Source: Pseudevernia furfuracea (lineage: Eukaryota; Ascomycota; Lecanoromycetes; Lecanorales; Parmeliaceae). Taken from it: a DNA stretch of 64,000 nt. The notes below the pieces were generated by a model, which did no database searches, was not told the origin of the DNA, and saw nothing but the letters and a program-made list of their open reading frames with translations. Position 1 is the first letter of the stretch; every line of letters starts with the position of its first letter. A program made the translations under genes and the position numbers. This document shows positions 12,732-24,405 of the stretch, piece after piece. Location: NCBI GenBank assembly GCA_022315425.1, contig JAIUPT010000035.1, forward strand, positions 682,001 to 746,000, written 5' to 3'.

Positions 12732-14688
12732 TTCTGGAACAGGATAGGTGTTGGGGCAATAGCTTCGATGCAGGCAGGATGTTTGATGGGAGTGAAGATG
12801 AGGGCTGTCTTAAGATGAATGGAGAGGTTATGTTCTTATGAATGATGCTCACTTCTGTTCAAGTCCTGTCTTGCTCGGCTATTATAGAAGCAGCTCATTT
12901 GGCATGAACATGATAGATGGACGGCCTTTGTGTAACCTTGAACATAGCATTTACCTTTTCCATAGTGTCGGGTCCCTACATGTCTAGAATAGTCTGGATG
13001 GGGACGTCAAGTAGGATGAAGTTTTGCATGATCAAATCCATATGCCGGCATAGGCAAGCTTCGGGACAAGATAGGCGAGCGATGCCTGCTTCGAGTCTTT
13101 TCGGCTTGTCATGATGTGTATGAGCTTCCAGTCGTTGAGGACTGGATCCCGCTTCTGTCAGAATCTTTCCATTAGCTCCTCAGCCTCTAGATCTGTGCCA
13201 CCACCACTGATGATGATCTGATCCCTGGTTTTAGCGCCGTATTTTATCCTTTAGAGTATCTGCAAGCGCATGTAACGGTAGATCTACCAGTGCCAAGAAA
13301 TCTCAACGGCTCGGTCACCGAAATTCGCATCGACTCGTAGTATGTCTCCTTGACGAGAACCAGAATAAACGGGGCTCTTAAAGGCTGGACACGATCGGAA
13401 AACTCTACGAGCTACCTAAAGAATTAAGTCGCTAGCCATGACGCCTCAGAAGACGAAGTCAAACTGCCAGGAGGAAGACCTAGATCGGACTTCGATATAT
13501 CCATGATCAGCTGGAGACACCCAGCTAGACTGTTTTCAGATAGTTGGAAGCTACAAGTCTGGTATGCAGGCCTCCAGGGTAGGGTACTCTATGCCCCCAA
13601 TGACTTGGGAACCATAAGGATGGTGAGGGGAATACCATGCAGTTTTACCATCGTCACTCGACTGTCTTGATGTCTACAAAATTCCGCCATCCACCGTGAC
13701 ACTGAGTTCCTTCTAGCGAAGCCGTAGTGCCCTCTGATGCGCGAGCATAAGTGATAGCCGACATAGAACAGCCAAGCATTGCGACTGCAGGTCTTCTTAC
13801 TACATGTAGGCCAGAGAACTTCCCCAACAGACTTGACGAGGGAACAAGTCATGAGTTCCGACCTCAACATCGATTGATATCTTGGGATATCAGAGAAGGA
13901 ATCCGTGGTCTGGGATGATAAGCTGATGAGAACTTATCAAGGCAACACCGGCCATCTTGTTGCCGACCTAGCATCCCTCCTTTGAGGAACAAAAATACGC
14001 CTGATTCCCCAACAATAAATAATTTCCCCTGTTGCGGCTGTCGCAAACCACATAGCAGAAACACCTGGGCTCGAAACAAATGCTCTACAGGTCATACGTG
14101 GGAGCTGCCAGTCCCACCGAGCGCGCGGCGAACTCCTTTGCGATCTCTGGACAGATCAGCATTTCCTCCCCTCCTTATTCACATGATTTCCACCTAGATC
14201 TCAAATCAAGCCGATCATGTATACAGGCGGTTCACAGTCGAGGCCCCTCGACCGAGACAACAGGCCGCCGTCCGTGCTAAGATGCTCCTGAGCAGCTCCA
14301 CGTACCACGGCGACAAGCGAGAGGGACGAACAGAATCACTGGAGATACTTGCATTGTTCACCGATTTGCAAGTTCAGGAGTAATGCTGGTCGGGCTGAAA
14401 ACGCACCGCGTCCAGTGGAGGAAACAGGAGAAGGAGATCGCAGCAGGGAAGCACGGTAAGGCGATAGATGGGGGCTAGTTGAGCTGAAGCGCACTCGCGA
14501 GCGATCAGATAGAAAGCCTGGTCTCGGACAAATGAAACCTTTTTTCAAGTCGATGCCGTGCAAACAACGATGGGATTTGGGTAATTGATTTCAATAGACG
14601 TTCATGACCAAAAAACCTAGCTTTGAATCGTGAATACTTGAATACCTGTCGAATAAAATTCCTTGCTCTACTTGTGTGCCGTCCTAGC
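12732..14688. other. Intergenic region with degenerate coding-like scraps
   Basis: No complete gene is seen. Between about 13050 and 13870 both strands contain stretches of 40-90 codons with ordinary amino-acid composition but interrupted by stops. They match no family I recognise. They may be remnants of a decayed gene or transposon, or chance. Confidence 0.4.
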
Positions 14689-16244
14689 TTACGCGTGTCC
14701 ATCAATCTTTGGCGATTTTCCGACACCGAATAGATCTTCGATCCATTTGAGAATGATAGGGCCCGCAGCGGGTTCCCCCATGTGCATCGCATTGCGAATG
14801 AACCTGCAGGGCACAGACGGTCAGGACATTGACTCACAGAACAACTGGGATAAGGAGGAAGACAGACCGCGCCTCTTTGACGCTACCATGTTGCAGAGGT
14901 ATCATCGAATCCTCGACGGGGAAGATCTCATCATTCATACCCTATTCCATTTGTTTCAGCCTCTCACGTCAAGCACCGGGAGAGGGCAGGAAGAGCTTAC
15001 GTTGGCAAGCAACAACCGCGCGCAAGGCTTGTCCAGGATGCCATTTTCGACCAGCGAGAACCGACCTTTGCCGTCCTTCTTCAGCGCTTCGACATTCTTG
15101 TATCCGAACTTCTCCGCCAAACACTCCGCAAGGCTACACCACACCACCACCACAGCCGTCAGCTCTCATCATTCCTTCTCCCGGCGACGATCCCACCGGG
15201 TGAAAAACCTACTCAAACGGATACTCTAGATGATCCACCTGATCCAGCCACTCCGGCTCAAACATCCTATGACACCCACCGCCCTGACTGACCGCCCCCG
15301 TCAATCTCTCCTTGTGCGTATGGGCGATCCTCATCGCATAATACCCCCCCGTGCTCAAACCCCACGCGACCCTCCTGGTCGGATCCAGCTCCTCCCTCCC
15401 GTCCATCCAATCCAGCACCGACGACCACAAGCGATCCGGAGCCGCGGCATCGCCGCGCGCCGCGGGGCAATCGCCCGTCCCCGGGATCTCCACGCCCACG
15501 GTGCCCCACCCGCGGGCGAGGTGGTGGTCCGACGCGTGCGTCAACTCGGTGCGGTACCCGTCCAGCCCGAAGATCTGAACGACGCAGGGGACCGGGGCCG
15601 AGGCCGACGCGTGCGCCGGCAGCCGCAGGTAGACGGGGACGGTGGCCCCTTCGCCCCCGACGCGGTGCGTGTGCGGGATCCGGACGTCGCTGAATCGGCC
15701 GGGGAGCAGCGCCGCGCCCTTCACGTACGCGGCTTTGTTGAGGCTCCACGCTTCCCGCTGCTTGGGGGAGCGCGGGATGGGGAAGCGGGCGATGCGGTAC
15801 ACGGCGGCCGCTCGGAGGTAGAGGGACGATGCGAGGGGGAGGTCGTTGGCTTCCTCGGCGGTCCGGGCGCGGCGGTCGAGCGCCGAGGCGGCGGGGAAGA
15901 AGGCGGCGGCGTAGTCGTCGAAGTCGTAGGGCGGGCGGAGGTCGGACTGGGAGGGTTTTTTTTCGTACGGTTGTTTCACCATGTTGGTTTTCTCGGAGAG
16001 GGGACGAACCTTGATCAGTTCGGTAAAGACGGGCTCGAAGTCTTCCAGCTTGCCGTCGAAGAACGGATATATCCCCATCGAGCACTTGCAATTGGCCACT
16101 CACATTCAGCGTCCTGGTTTTGACTGACCTCTTTCGCAAGGCTATGCGGCTTACCGGTTTCTTCCACTTGGTCTCCCACAATGCCTCGATGGATTCATGG
16201 TGTGGGGCTGCCTTGTTGATGCGATCGCCTATTGAGTAATTCAT
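14689..16244 (-). CDS. Alpha/beta hydrolase, Ayg1-like (pigment biosynthesis, FrsA/DUF1100-type)
   Basis: Five exons on the minus strand (16244-16155, 16084-15213, 15133-15001, 14941-14868, 14803-14689) encode 427 residues, close to the about 400 of Aspergillus Ayg1. The N-terminus (ALWETKWK, YPFFDGKLEDFEP) and the core (GLDGYRTE, EIPGTGDCPA, PDRLWSSVLDW) follow that family. The likely catalytic triad is Ser274 in WGLSTGGYY, Asp369 in GMNDEIFP and His397 in NAMHMGEP. Ayg1 shortens a heptaketide pyrone by hydrolysis to feed DHN-melanin synthesis, and a similar cytoplasmic role is inferred. A 63-nt stretch in exon 2 (about 15959-16021) could be an extra in-frame intron. The last intron (64 nt) starts GTCTGT, a weak donor, but restores the conserved KEARF...HMG block. 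Exon 2 is far richer in GC than its flanks. Confidence 0.88.
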
Positions 16245-18390
16245 TTTAACTGTCGTTCAATTGAGCAAACCGCTGGAAAGAGTGTGAAGGAACAGACCTC
16301 TTTTTGCCCATAAAAGTTCGGCGTAAGAGCTTCTCCGAGAGCGAAGCGATTAGGACTTAGGAGTTGCAAAAAGGATGCCAAAAGCTCGGCATTCATGCAT
16401 GTTCCCCACCCCTAAGGTATAATAATCTTCAACTTCTTGGATACTGTATATGTCAAGATGATTTGTGTCTACTAGTGGGTTTTTCAATAACTGCGGTTTC
16501 TGATGCCGTTGATCAAGATATAGAGAGTCAAATAATTGAAATACTGATCAAGGAATTTTTTAAATTATTGATTCTCTTTTGTCTTGATGAGGACTCGATT
16601 TTCAAGATACTCATACGCACAATTTTTCTTCGTATGTACAATGTGTAATTTGTATAAGTCGGGGGTGGGGGGGACATGCATGAAATGCCAAGCTTTGGCG
16701 TCCTTTTTGCAACTCCTAGGTAGATATTTGAAAATGCATGCTTCGGTCACCGCGCGCTTCTCTCCGAAAAGATAGCCCAATGGTTGCGAATGCCAACCGA
16801 GTTCACACTGCATGACGATCGGTGCGAGCATCTGGCATCGATTGAACAGATTATGAATTCTGCGCCGAGCAGTGGTGCTGGTACTCTACAAAAGCGGCAA
16901 CGTTGGGCAGGATGCGAAGAGGTTCTGCTACGACACCGCTTTGAGCAAGTAACAAAGAACCAGCTTCGATCTGCTGTTGAAGTTTGTAGGGCCAGAGCGG
17001 TTGATTTTCGGGACCGATTTTCCCGTTTGCGCCGAGGGGGAGCATCGATACGTTCGTTCGCGGTATCTTGGTGAGTATGCGATGGATGCGGGGGGCGAGG
17101 GAGGAAGTTGTTTCCGAGGTTGGGGGGGGGTCAAGTAGCGTATGAGCAGCATCCTGGGGCAACAAAGACTCAAGACTGATAGTTATTCCGAGGCAACTCG
17201 AGTTCCAGCCATGCGAACGTATTTTTGGGCTTCTGCGTTTGACGACTCTCTTACCGTTTTATCTTCTCTCCAATCGCAGATGGCCAATACATGTGGATTT
17301 TCATCTATCATCCGAAATAGAACCTTAGCACTAGTCGCTCAGGGCTTTTCATCAACATCTATACTCACTCGACCTCATCGAACGTGCCCTCATACACCAC
17401 CGTGCACCGCAAAGGCCGCATTACAGGGGGTTGTGATGGGGGGGGGAATGGTTTCGCAGCAAGGAATTGAGGAATCACTGACTACATGACATCTTTTGGA
17501 TCTGTGCCCCACCAAACTGCGAACAAGCCGCCAGACCAAAAAAGAAAGCAAACAGCCTCAAAAGTGCCGGGTTTGTCCGCCTATTGGGGCACAAATCATG
17601 TGCGTCTAAACTCTCGAAAGTTACCTTGAGCCGAGGAGGTCTACTCCTCCTCATCCTCCTCATCTGAAGTTTCGATGCTTTTGGGCAGCAACTGCTGCTT
17701 TTCCCCCCCACTGTTTTGGGGGGTAGCGAAGCTGGAACTGGGCTACAAGTGGAGATTAAATGGAGGAGATCGGTGTCATGGGTGATATGAGTGAGGGAGC
17801 GGAGGAGCTGCCAGAGTGGGTTTTGACAACTGCCGTGCTTGTTGGTTGTTGGGGAATTAGAGAGGAGGGAGGAGGGTGAGCGCTAGGATAAATAGGGCAG
17901 GGTTCATGTGAGGCGAAAAGCTGTGTAGGGGTTTCGGAAATTGGTAGCGCTACTGATGGGTCATCTTAGAAACAATTTGCAGGTGATAGATAGTCTCTAC
18001 TGTTGCAGTTCTGCGGCAGCGTAATTGGTTGAGTATCACATGGATTCAGTAAGATCAGGTTTCCCCGATAGAGAAACGCCATAGTCAAAGCCAGATTTTG
18101 CATGCTAGCTGTGACCATCTATGTCTGCCGTACCAGGGGTGCAGGCACTGCCCAGCGCGGATCTCTGCCTCTGTAATAGGAAGAATGTCCATCTTGTCGT
18201 TTCTACATAACCGTAACAGTGGTTTCGCAAGCACGCGAGGATACCTTTTCACCGTCTTGGATGGCAACATTTCTCTCTTCCTCTATTGACACCCACCGCA
18301 CATTTGATTTTCGATATGTCTCAAATGCCATTCGAAAGAGATACTCCCAGGCTCCCTGCAATCCACAAGTATGCTTGTTGCCGAACGAGG
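16245..18390. other. Intergenic region containing a likely MITE
   Basis: Apart from the inverted-repeat element at 16358-16718 no complete gene is supported. A minus-strand patch near 17000-17060 reads LPLGANGKIG, which recalls the end of an NRPS adenylation domain, but the surroundings do not fit. The remainder is low-complexity, with G-runs. Confidence 0.5.
16358..16718. mobile_element. Non-autonomous inverted-repeat transposon (MITE), TA-flanked
   Basis: The left end (from 16360, GGAGTTGCAAAAAGG...) and the reverse complement of the right end (to 16716) match over about 50 bases with few differences. The matching part includes the stretch around CATGCATG and a C-run. Both outer ends abut TA, the target duplication expected for Tc1/mariner-type elements. 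The core is AT-rich and has no open frame large enough for a transposase, so this would be a deletion derivative or MITE of about 357 bp. Confidence 0.8.
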
Positions 18391-20112
18391 TTAGTGTCGA
18401 GGCCGGTAGCTATCATAAGGGTTGTCTCCGGGTCGCAACTTCATGTCTTGGTAGACCTTGGGTTGCGTAGGCGCACCTTTCTCTTCCTTCACATTCTTTG
18501 AACCGTTATCCAGCCCTCTGATTGACATACCCTGATCTTGACCTTGGTCCACATTCCCAGGAGGTCGCCCATGCTTGCCCTTGTAACCCTGGCCCGGGTG
18601 ATGAGGGTCATACTCCTCCCCTGCACCATCTGTGCCCATGGGCGGACCAAAAAACCCATTCTTGTGAGCCTTATACTTGTAGCTTGGAGGTGGTCTGGCC
18701 ACTTCGCCGGTATGGTGATGGGCGTGAAGGCAATCGCGCTCATCTTTCAAACAGTAGCCTTGGGAAGCCCAGTAGAAGCACGTAAGGCTCTTAGCAGGGA
18801 GAGCGTTTGATCGCCAGAAGCTTGGATCAGGAGAGCCACCTCTGACAGCAGGAGTGAGATGTGGATTTGGTGGACTAGCTTGCTTTGGTGCTTCCTTTTT
18901 GATGCTTACAGAGGATGTGACAGGTGATTGTTTGGCATATTGGGCCAGTAGAGTGTCCGTAATGTCACCAGTCTTTCGTGATCGTTCCTCGATCTGCGGG
19001 TTGGGCTTCGGGGTAGGAGGTATACTACCGGCCATCTTACCCGAAGCTTTATCAGTAGCACGCTGTAGTGCTTCGCGCTGCTTCTGTAGACTCAAGTTTA
19101 ACCGCTCCTCCTCTTCGCGCATCTCTTGCTTAGTAGGCTCGCGCGCTCCGTTTTCCTCGCGACGGCGGACACTTCGATCGGCAGCCTCGGCATCAAGGTT
19201 TCGGGGGAACGTCTCCGAACGCTTTCGCTTTTCTCCTGTATGATGAAGCTCACTGGCCACGCCACTGCCGATCTTTGGGCTTTCCTTGACTGTTTTGGTA
19301 GGAGTCTGCACCACATCGGGTTTTGGCAGAACCGGATGCGCTAACGCACTAGCAGGACTCAAGATTTGGTGATTCTGAGACAGCCACTTTGCAGCTTCAT
19401 CTTCGTCCAGAGCCTTCGCAGGGGCGGCACCTTTGATCGTTAGGTTTGGTGGCTTATTTGTTGGCTTTGGTGCAGCTATATTGTTCTCTTTGGTGCCATT
19501 GATAACGGGCTTGGAGACACCCTCAACAGCTTTTGCCGGCTCTTTAACTGACTTATCAAGCTTGAGGCAAACCCTCTGTCCCTTTTCTAGATCGTCAGAC
19601 TTCAGACATTGGCAGGGACTAAAGCCAGCCAAGGCAAAGAAATTCGTAAGCCAGGTCGGATGCTCTGCCATAGTGATTATACTCAGATGCTTGATATCAC
19701 GGCCCATACAATACTTCTGGACATATCCGAGAAGAGTAGCCAGCATTTGAATGTCAAGAACATGGTCTCCCGAATCTTGGTATAGCGTCTCGATTTTTGC
19801 ATCTATGATCATACGACCAGAGTCCTTCTCCGTCTCCAAAGCAATTAACAGAGTACAGGCACCCACCAGATATGGGTCTTCATAACCAGAGGTACTAACA
19901 TCAGGAGTTCCTAGTGTGCATCAGTATCTACGTCACAAGGAGAGCGGTTAGAAGCAACCTAAGGACTTCGCTAGTATCTCGATCTCGTGGATTGGGCCAA
20001 TTGCTCCTTTGCTCTCTTGAACCCTCGCGAATACATGGGGCTCAACAGCCTCTAGAGCTCCACCCTGGGATGTGGGATTTGGCATGATGCACGCTTTAGC
20101 AGCTGGCGGCAT
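18391..20112 (-). CDS. CCCH-type zinc-finger protein
   Basis: Exon 1 (20112-19959) and exon 2 (19910-18391), joined by a 48-nt intron, encode 557 residues. The start at 20112 (MPPAAKAC) is chosen because it begins the conserved-looking N-terminal block; the frame is open further upstream to 20433. Residues about 1-170 look folded (ETLYQDSGDHVLDIQMLATLL). The centre is a long disordered, charged region with a coiled-coil-like stretch (KQEMREEEERLNLSLQKQREALQ). Near residue 450 a single finger of spacing C-x8-C-x6-C-x3-H is visible (CFYWASQGYC...DCLHAH). Such fingers usually bind RNA. The exact role is unknown to me. Confidence 0.8.
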
Positions 20113-21492
20113 GTTTTTCCAACAGCTCACGCACCTATGGCGTAATGAATGGTCTCGGTTGATAGAATTAGTATGCAACTCGCTATGCGAGACTCTGAAA
20201 CAATTTGACGACGACGAAAGATCTTGAAAACCCGGAGATAGCAAAGACTGTGTTATCAGCCGACCACTTAAGGTTAGACCCGAATGGCTGGGAAGTGTTG
20301 GCAGATTGTAGGTACTGTTTGTCGAGCTGCGGAGTTCCCTTGTATGCCGTAATCTGGAAAGTATTGGTTTGGTAGTAGTGATAGATAGAGCGTGTTTATC
20401 GAGTTGGTAAGCCGCCCTTCTTAGATGTCGCAACCTTTACACTTCTAATGATGGAGTACAGATAGGTCATATGCTGTAGACCTTGTTTGTCGGGTGGTGA
20501 AGACTCCTTGTGCGCAGGGTTCTGGAAAGTTCAGGTCCGTGGGCACTGGTAGAATGAGTGTGTCTGGTTAATGGGAACGCTTCTTTCCTCAGGTGCAGCA
20601 ACCTGCAGACTTGTGGTTAGGGAGTGCCGGTAGGTTGCATGTTGCAGAGATGTTCGTCTGGTGGTGGAGGCTCCTTAAACACGGTGGTCTGAGCTTCCAG
20701 CTACAATTCGTTTTACTGTGTGCCTTTATCCATCGTTTTCGTTTGATTATTCCGTTTGATGAGATTGTCTGATGGGCTCGATTGATAAGTTTGTTCGATC
20801 ACCATCTGTAATCCGTCTTTATTCACCATATAAGAACTTCGCCTTGTGCATTTATTCACATCCACCAAATTCACATCCACTATTCACTTTCCGCATCAAA
20901 CAAATTCCCACTCGAACAAAGTTGATATCAAGTCGACGTCAGGTGTGAAGCTAGGAGTGCGAGCGAGAAGTGAGCGGGGCAAGTTGGAGTGGCTGGGCAG
21001 ATTCTATTAGCACCTTCCGACCATTCACGCTAGACCAAAAATAGGCTGAGGCCAGTTATTTCCACCAATCAAAGGCACTCTTAGTCAGCCTATCGGGTCC
21101 GCACGCTTGCACGCCATTGACGCCATAGACTAAGTAAGGTACCTGTACCGTACTTAAGGTAAGAGACTAAGAGAGACTTTACGCTTGGACATCGGATAAC
21201 GCCCCACCTATTACTTTGGGGCCACTTTCCGACAATAGGGTTAGGGCTGATACGGCCAAAACCTTAAAAATTAATAAGTCCCACTAAGGCAAGTTTACCG
21301 AGAGGACTTGGAAATTTCAAGGTTCCCTAATCCCTATATGCCCTGCGTTAGTTTTGGTCCATAGGTAAGGTACTCTTGCAGAAAGCTGACGATAATTATC
21401 ATCAAGACTGTAGATCAGCAACCGTCGGATGAAAACCCCAGGTTCCATCAGGACTAAGAGGTTCCATTTGTTATATGTACAAGGTCACTCAC
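20113..21492. other. Intergenic region with degenerate tandem duplication
   Basis: Upstream of the zinc-finger gene and downstream of the Sam50 gene. It contains the imperfect repeat at 20302-20700. Farther right, near 20860-21400, are short repeated words such as GGTAAGAGACTAAG and CACATCCAC but no gene. Confidence 0.5.
20302..20700. repeat. Degenerate tandem duplication, unit about 170 bp
   Basis: About 2.4 imperfect copies can be aligned by eye. Each carries words like GTTTGTCG followed by a purine-rich segment, TCTGGAAAGT about 40 bases later, and GCAACCT about 80 further on. Copy starts are near 20302, 20464 and 20633. The copies have diverged strongly. An earlier, even weaker copy may reach into exon 1 of the neighbouring gene on the other strand. 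Confidence 0.55.
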
Positions 21493-23231
21493 TTATAGCA
21501 TATTGATGCCAATACCGAACTGCAACCCCTTCCTGCCATCCTCGCCTTTCCTCAACACCAAAGGCAACGAAAAGTTGAGCTCGAACCTCGCAACAGGGTG
21601 TGCATATACCAAGCCGAATCCAGCAGCCATACTAGGTAAGCCATTACCCAGCTCAGCAATAGTGGGTGCCAACGCCTGTCTCGCTTTCTCGCCGTCTGTA
21701 CCCTCAATCTCGGATTTCTTCAGTGCAAGCAATCGTCCACCATTGGCAAAAATTTGGAATCGGAACGGTTTGTCTTTGCCCACGCGTGGTATTGGGAAGA
21801 GTAGGTTCGCGCTCCCAGCGGCATAGACATCACCGCCAAGTGCGTCACTACCCTCTCGGGGACCTAGACCAGACAGTCGAAAGCCTCTGACATCTGTTGG
21901 TCCTCCTAGCTGAAATCGATCATTAATGCGAGATGGCCTTGACTCAGACTCGGCGCCCAAAGGTAGTGGGTAAAGAAGTCCAGCCCGTAAGCCGGTAGTT
22001 AGGGACACTCCACTTTCGCCCTGAATTCCGGGTATGGGGACAGGCATAGCACCTTGCGCTTCAATTTCGGCCTTTCCAAAGGCAACATCACCTTGAAGTG
22101 GCCCCCATCCCGCCAGCTCCAGCGTTGATTTATTGAGATATCCTCTCGTCGGAAGCTGTGCGTTGTCTCGTCGATCCTTTACCCATGTGTGCATCAGACT
22201 ACTCTTGACGCTATCTCCTGCATCACCTCGAACAGTAGGCGATGCATTGCTAGCTAGACCTGTGATTTGCCTCCAGACCCCATTGTAGCCCAACTCATGT
22301 CTTCCACCACCCATAGTCACCCATCTTAACTTGGTCCAACCGCCTTTCAGCACTTCTTCATGGCTTGACCATGGCTTTTGAGTCGAGCTAGCCAGCCCGC
22401 CAAATTCCCATCGGAGGTCGGGGTTGCTCAGTATGGGGGTTTCAAAGCTGGCTTGGTATGCTGATCGTGTCCGTGTTCCGAATGAAGCGTTGATATTCAG
22501 GCTTTCTGCACCACCAAAGATGTTACGTGCAAGGCCTTGGACGTAGGCAGACCCTTCTGCATTCCCAATATCGGTACCTGTCTTGAACTTGAATCTTGAC
22601 TTCTCTACAACGGAGAGGTATATGTCTATGTCTGTAGGTGTCGTTGAAGGATCGGTCTGGGAAGGTCGGTCGATGAAGAGGGATATAGGTTCATGAAAGA
22701 TATCTGTCACCAAGATTAGCTGTGAACCTCAACTGAAACTGGTGGGGGCTACCGAGTTTGTGGAGCTTGTCCGCGCCAACCGAGACTTCTCGGATAGCTT
22801 CAGCTAGGGTGTAAGGGCGGTCTTGGTTGGCACTAACAATTGGATTGAAGATGCGGTCAAGGAAGCCCCTCCGAGTGTTCGTTGCATTGAGGATGCGTAT
22901 TGAGGATATGGTAGTAGGTAACGTAGAGTTGCCTTGAATCTGGGCGATATGTTAGCAGTGCAATGGACCAATGTGCCGAACACTTTAATATATTCGGGCG
23001 GAAAGAACGCAAAAACATACCAGCTCTCCCAGCTGCCTCTGAGCCTTCTCGAATTGTGCTAATTCCCTCTCATTTGCGCGTTTCGTCTTCTCCTCCTGCA
23101 GCTTTGGGTCCACGCCTTTCTTCAGTTTGTCGAAGATCTGAACGACACAGGAGATCAGTATCAGAACACGTGTTAGCTACGAGCCTGACGATGGCACTCA
23201 CATCATCTCCGGAGTCCAATGGGTCTGCCAT
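21493..23231 (-). CDS. SAM50: Sam50/Tob55, mitochondrial outer-membrane beta-barrel assembly protein
   Basis: Four exons (23231-23202, 23137-23021, 22939-22753, 22703-21493) encode 514 residues, the usual size for fungal Sam50. An N-terminal helical and POTRA-like part (to about residue 110) precedes the Omp85-type 16-strand barrel. The barrel shows the family signature VRGF in GGPTDVRGFRLSG. The barrel ends in the typical amphipathic strand (KGLQFGIGINML). Sam50 is the core channel of the SAM/TOB complex, which inserts beta-barrel proteins such as porin and Tom40 into the outer membrane. The first exon is only ten codons long. It diverges from the Ubc6 gene across a 278-bp shared promoter region. 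Confidence 0.93.
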
Positions 23232-23509
23232 TGGAGCACAAGGAGTAAACTTGGAGCTCTCCAAAAATTGGTGGAGCTGTCCGCGTCGCGCTAGCACTGG
23301 CGCTTGTACGAGTAAACGCCGAGACGCCGACACTCAGCCTTATCCTCGAGATCGAACTTCTCGAAGGGTCTTGATTCTCCACCGAATCCACTCACCAGCA
23401 CTAGATTACAAGACTTCACAGACATCTCACGGTTATCCCCACAAAAATTCTCTGCTATTGAAGACAAGTCGAACTTCTCATCCCCACCGCGCGACTCGGT
23501 TTCCTAGTA
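23232..23509. promoter_or_regulatory. Bidirectional promoter between SAM50 and UBC6
   Basis: The two start codons (23231 minus and 23510 plus) are separated by 278 bases that contain no gene, so both promoters must lie here or overlap the first exons. No specific element could be assigned. Confidence 0.6.
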
Positions 23510-24405
23510 ATGGCAACTCGAGCAGCCAACAAGCGGGTTCGCACCTCATTCCCCAAATTTCTTCAAGCTCGATACTAATCTATCTATAGCTCACCCGCGA
23601 ATATGCCACCATCCAAGCCAATCCCCCTCCATACATAGTCGCCCACCCTTCCGAGAACAATATCCTAGAATGGCACTACATTCTCACTGGTCCCCCAAAC
23701 ACTCCCTACGTGAACGGCCAGTACTGGGGCACCCTCCTCTTCCCGCCCACCTATCCCTTTGCTCCACCCTCGATCCGCATGCACACGCCCTCCGGCCGCT
23801 TCCAACCTTCAACCCGCCTTTGCCTTTCGATTTCCGACTTCCACCCAAAGTCTTTCAACCCCGCCTGGGAAGTCTCGACGATACTAATAGGCTTGATGTC
23901 TTTTATGACAAGCGATGAGATGACAACAGGGAGCCTGGGGGCTAGTGACGCAGAGAGGAAATGGCTTGCTGCGAGGAGTAGGTGGTGGAACAGCACTGGT
24001 GGGGGGAGTGTGAAAACACCCGTCAAGGGCAACACTGCAACAGTCAAAGGGGTGGGGGCAGTGAAAGCGGGAGATGGGGGTGTCAAGTTTAGAGCCGAGT
24101 GGCCCGAGCTGGATGAGGAAAACTGGAACTGGATGAAGGAGCACAGGATCGATGCCGCAACGGGGAAGATCTTGTCCAACCCTGAGGGTGAAAATGGCAA
24201 CACCAGTGCAGCGTGCTCACCGGAAGTGGCGGCATTAAAGAGAGGGCCCGGAGGCACGACTGGCTTAGGGGATGCGGGAAGGGCAGCAAGAGAGGCGGGT
24301 CAAAGCTGGGTGAGGAGGAACAAGTTCCTGGTAGTAGGAATGGTGGTGATAGGATATGTGCTAATGGCGAGACTGGTGGGCGAGGGAGGAGCGGCAAGTT
24401 CGTGA
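23510..24405 (+). CDS. UBC6: Ubc6-type tail-anchored E2 ubiquitin-conjugating enzyme
   Basis: Exon 1 (23510-23536, MATRAANKR) and exon 2 (23590-24405) flank a 53-nt intron and encode 280 residues. The UBC fold covers about residues 8-160 with the active-site cysteine at position 87 (RLCLSISDFHP), the same number as in yeast Ubc6. The HPN-type motif is replaced by the Ubc6-style upstream sequence around GPPNTPY. A Gly/Lys-rich linker leads to a C-terminal hydrophobic anchor (FLVVGMVVIGYVLMARLV), which places the enzyme on the cytosolic face of the ER, where it serves ER-associated degradation. The tail-anchor and Cys87 make the identification firm. Confidence 0.93.

Noticed and set aside
13050..13870. 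Possible retroelement or gene remnant
   Set aside because: Scattered stretches without a recognisable reverse-transcriptase, integrase or other motif.
15230..16123. 297-codon plus-strand frame
   Set aside because: Antisense shadow of the GC-rich Ayg1-like exon; composition is only Arg/Pro/Gly and no motifs.
15267..16244. Single 325-codon minus frame from the hydrolase start
   Set aside because: After the first 30 codons it continues in the wrong frame (Arg-rich); splicing at 16154 gives the conserved protein.
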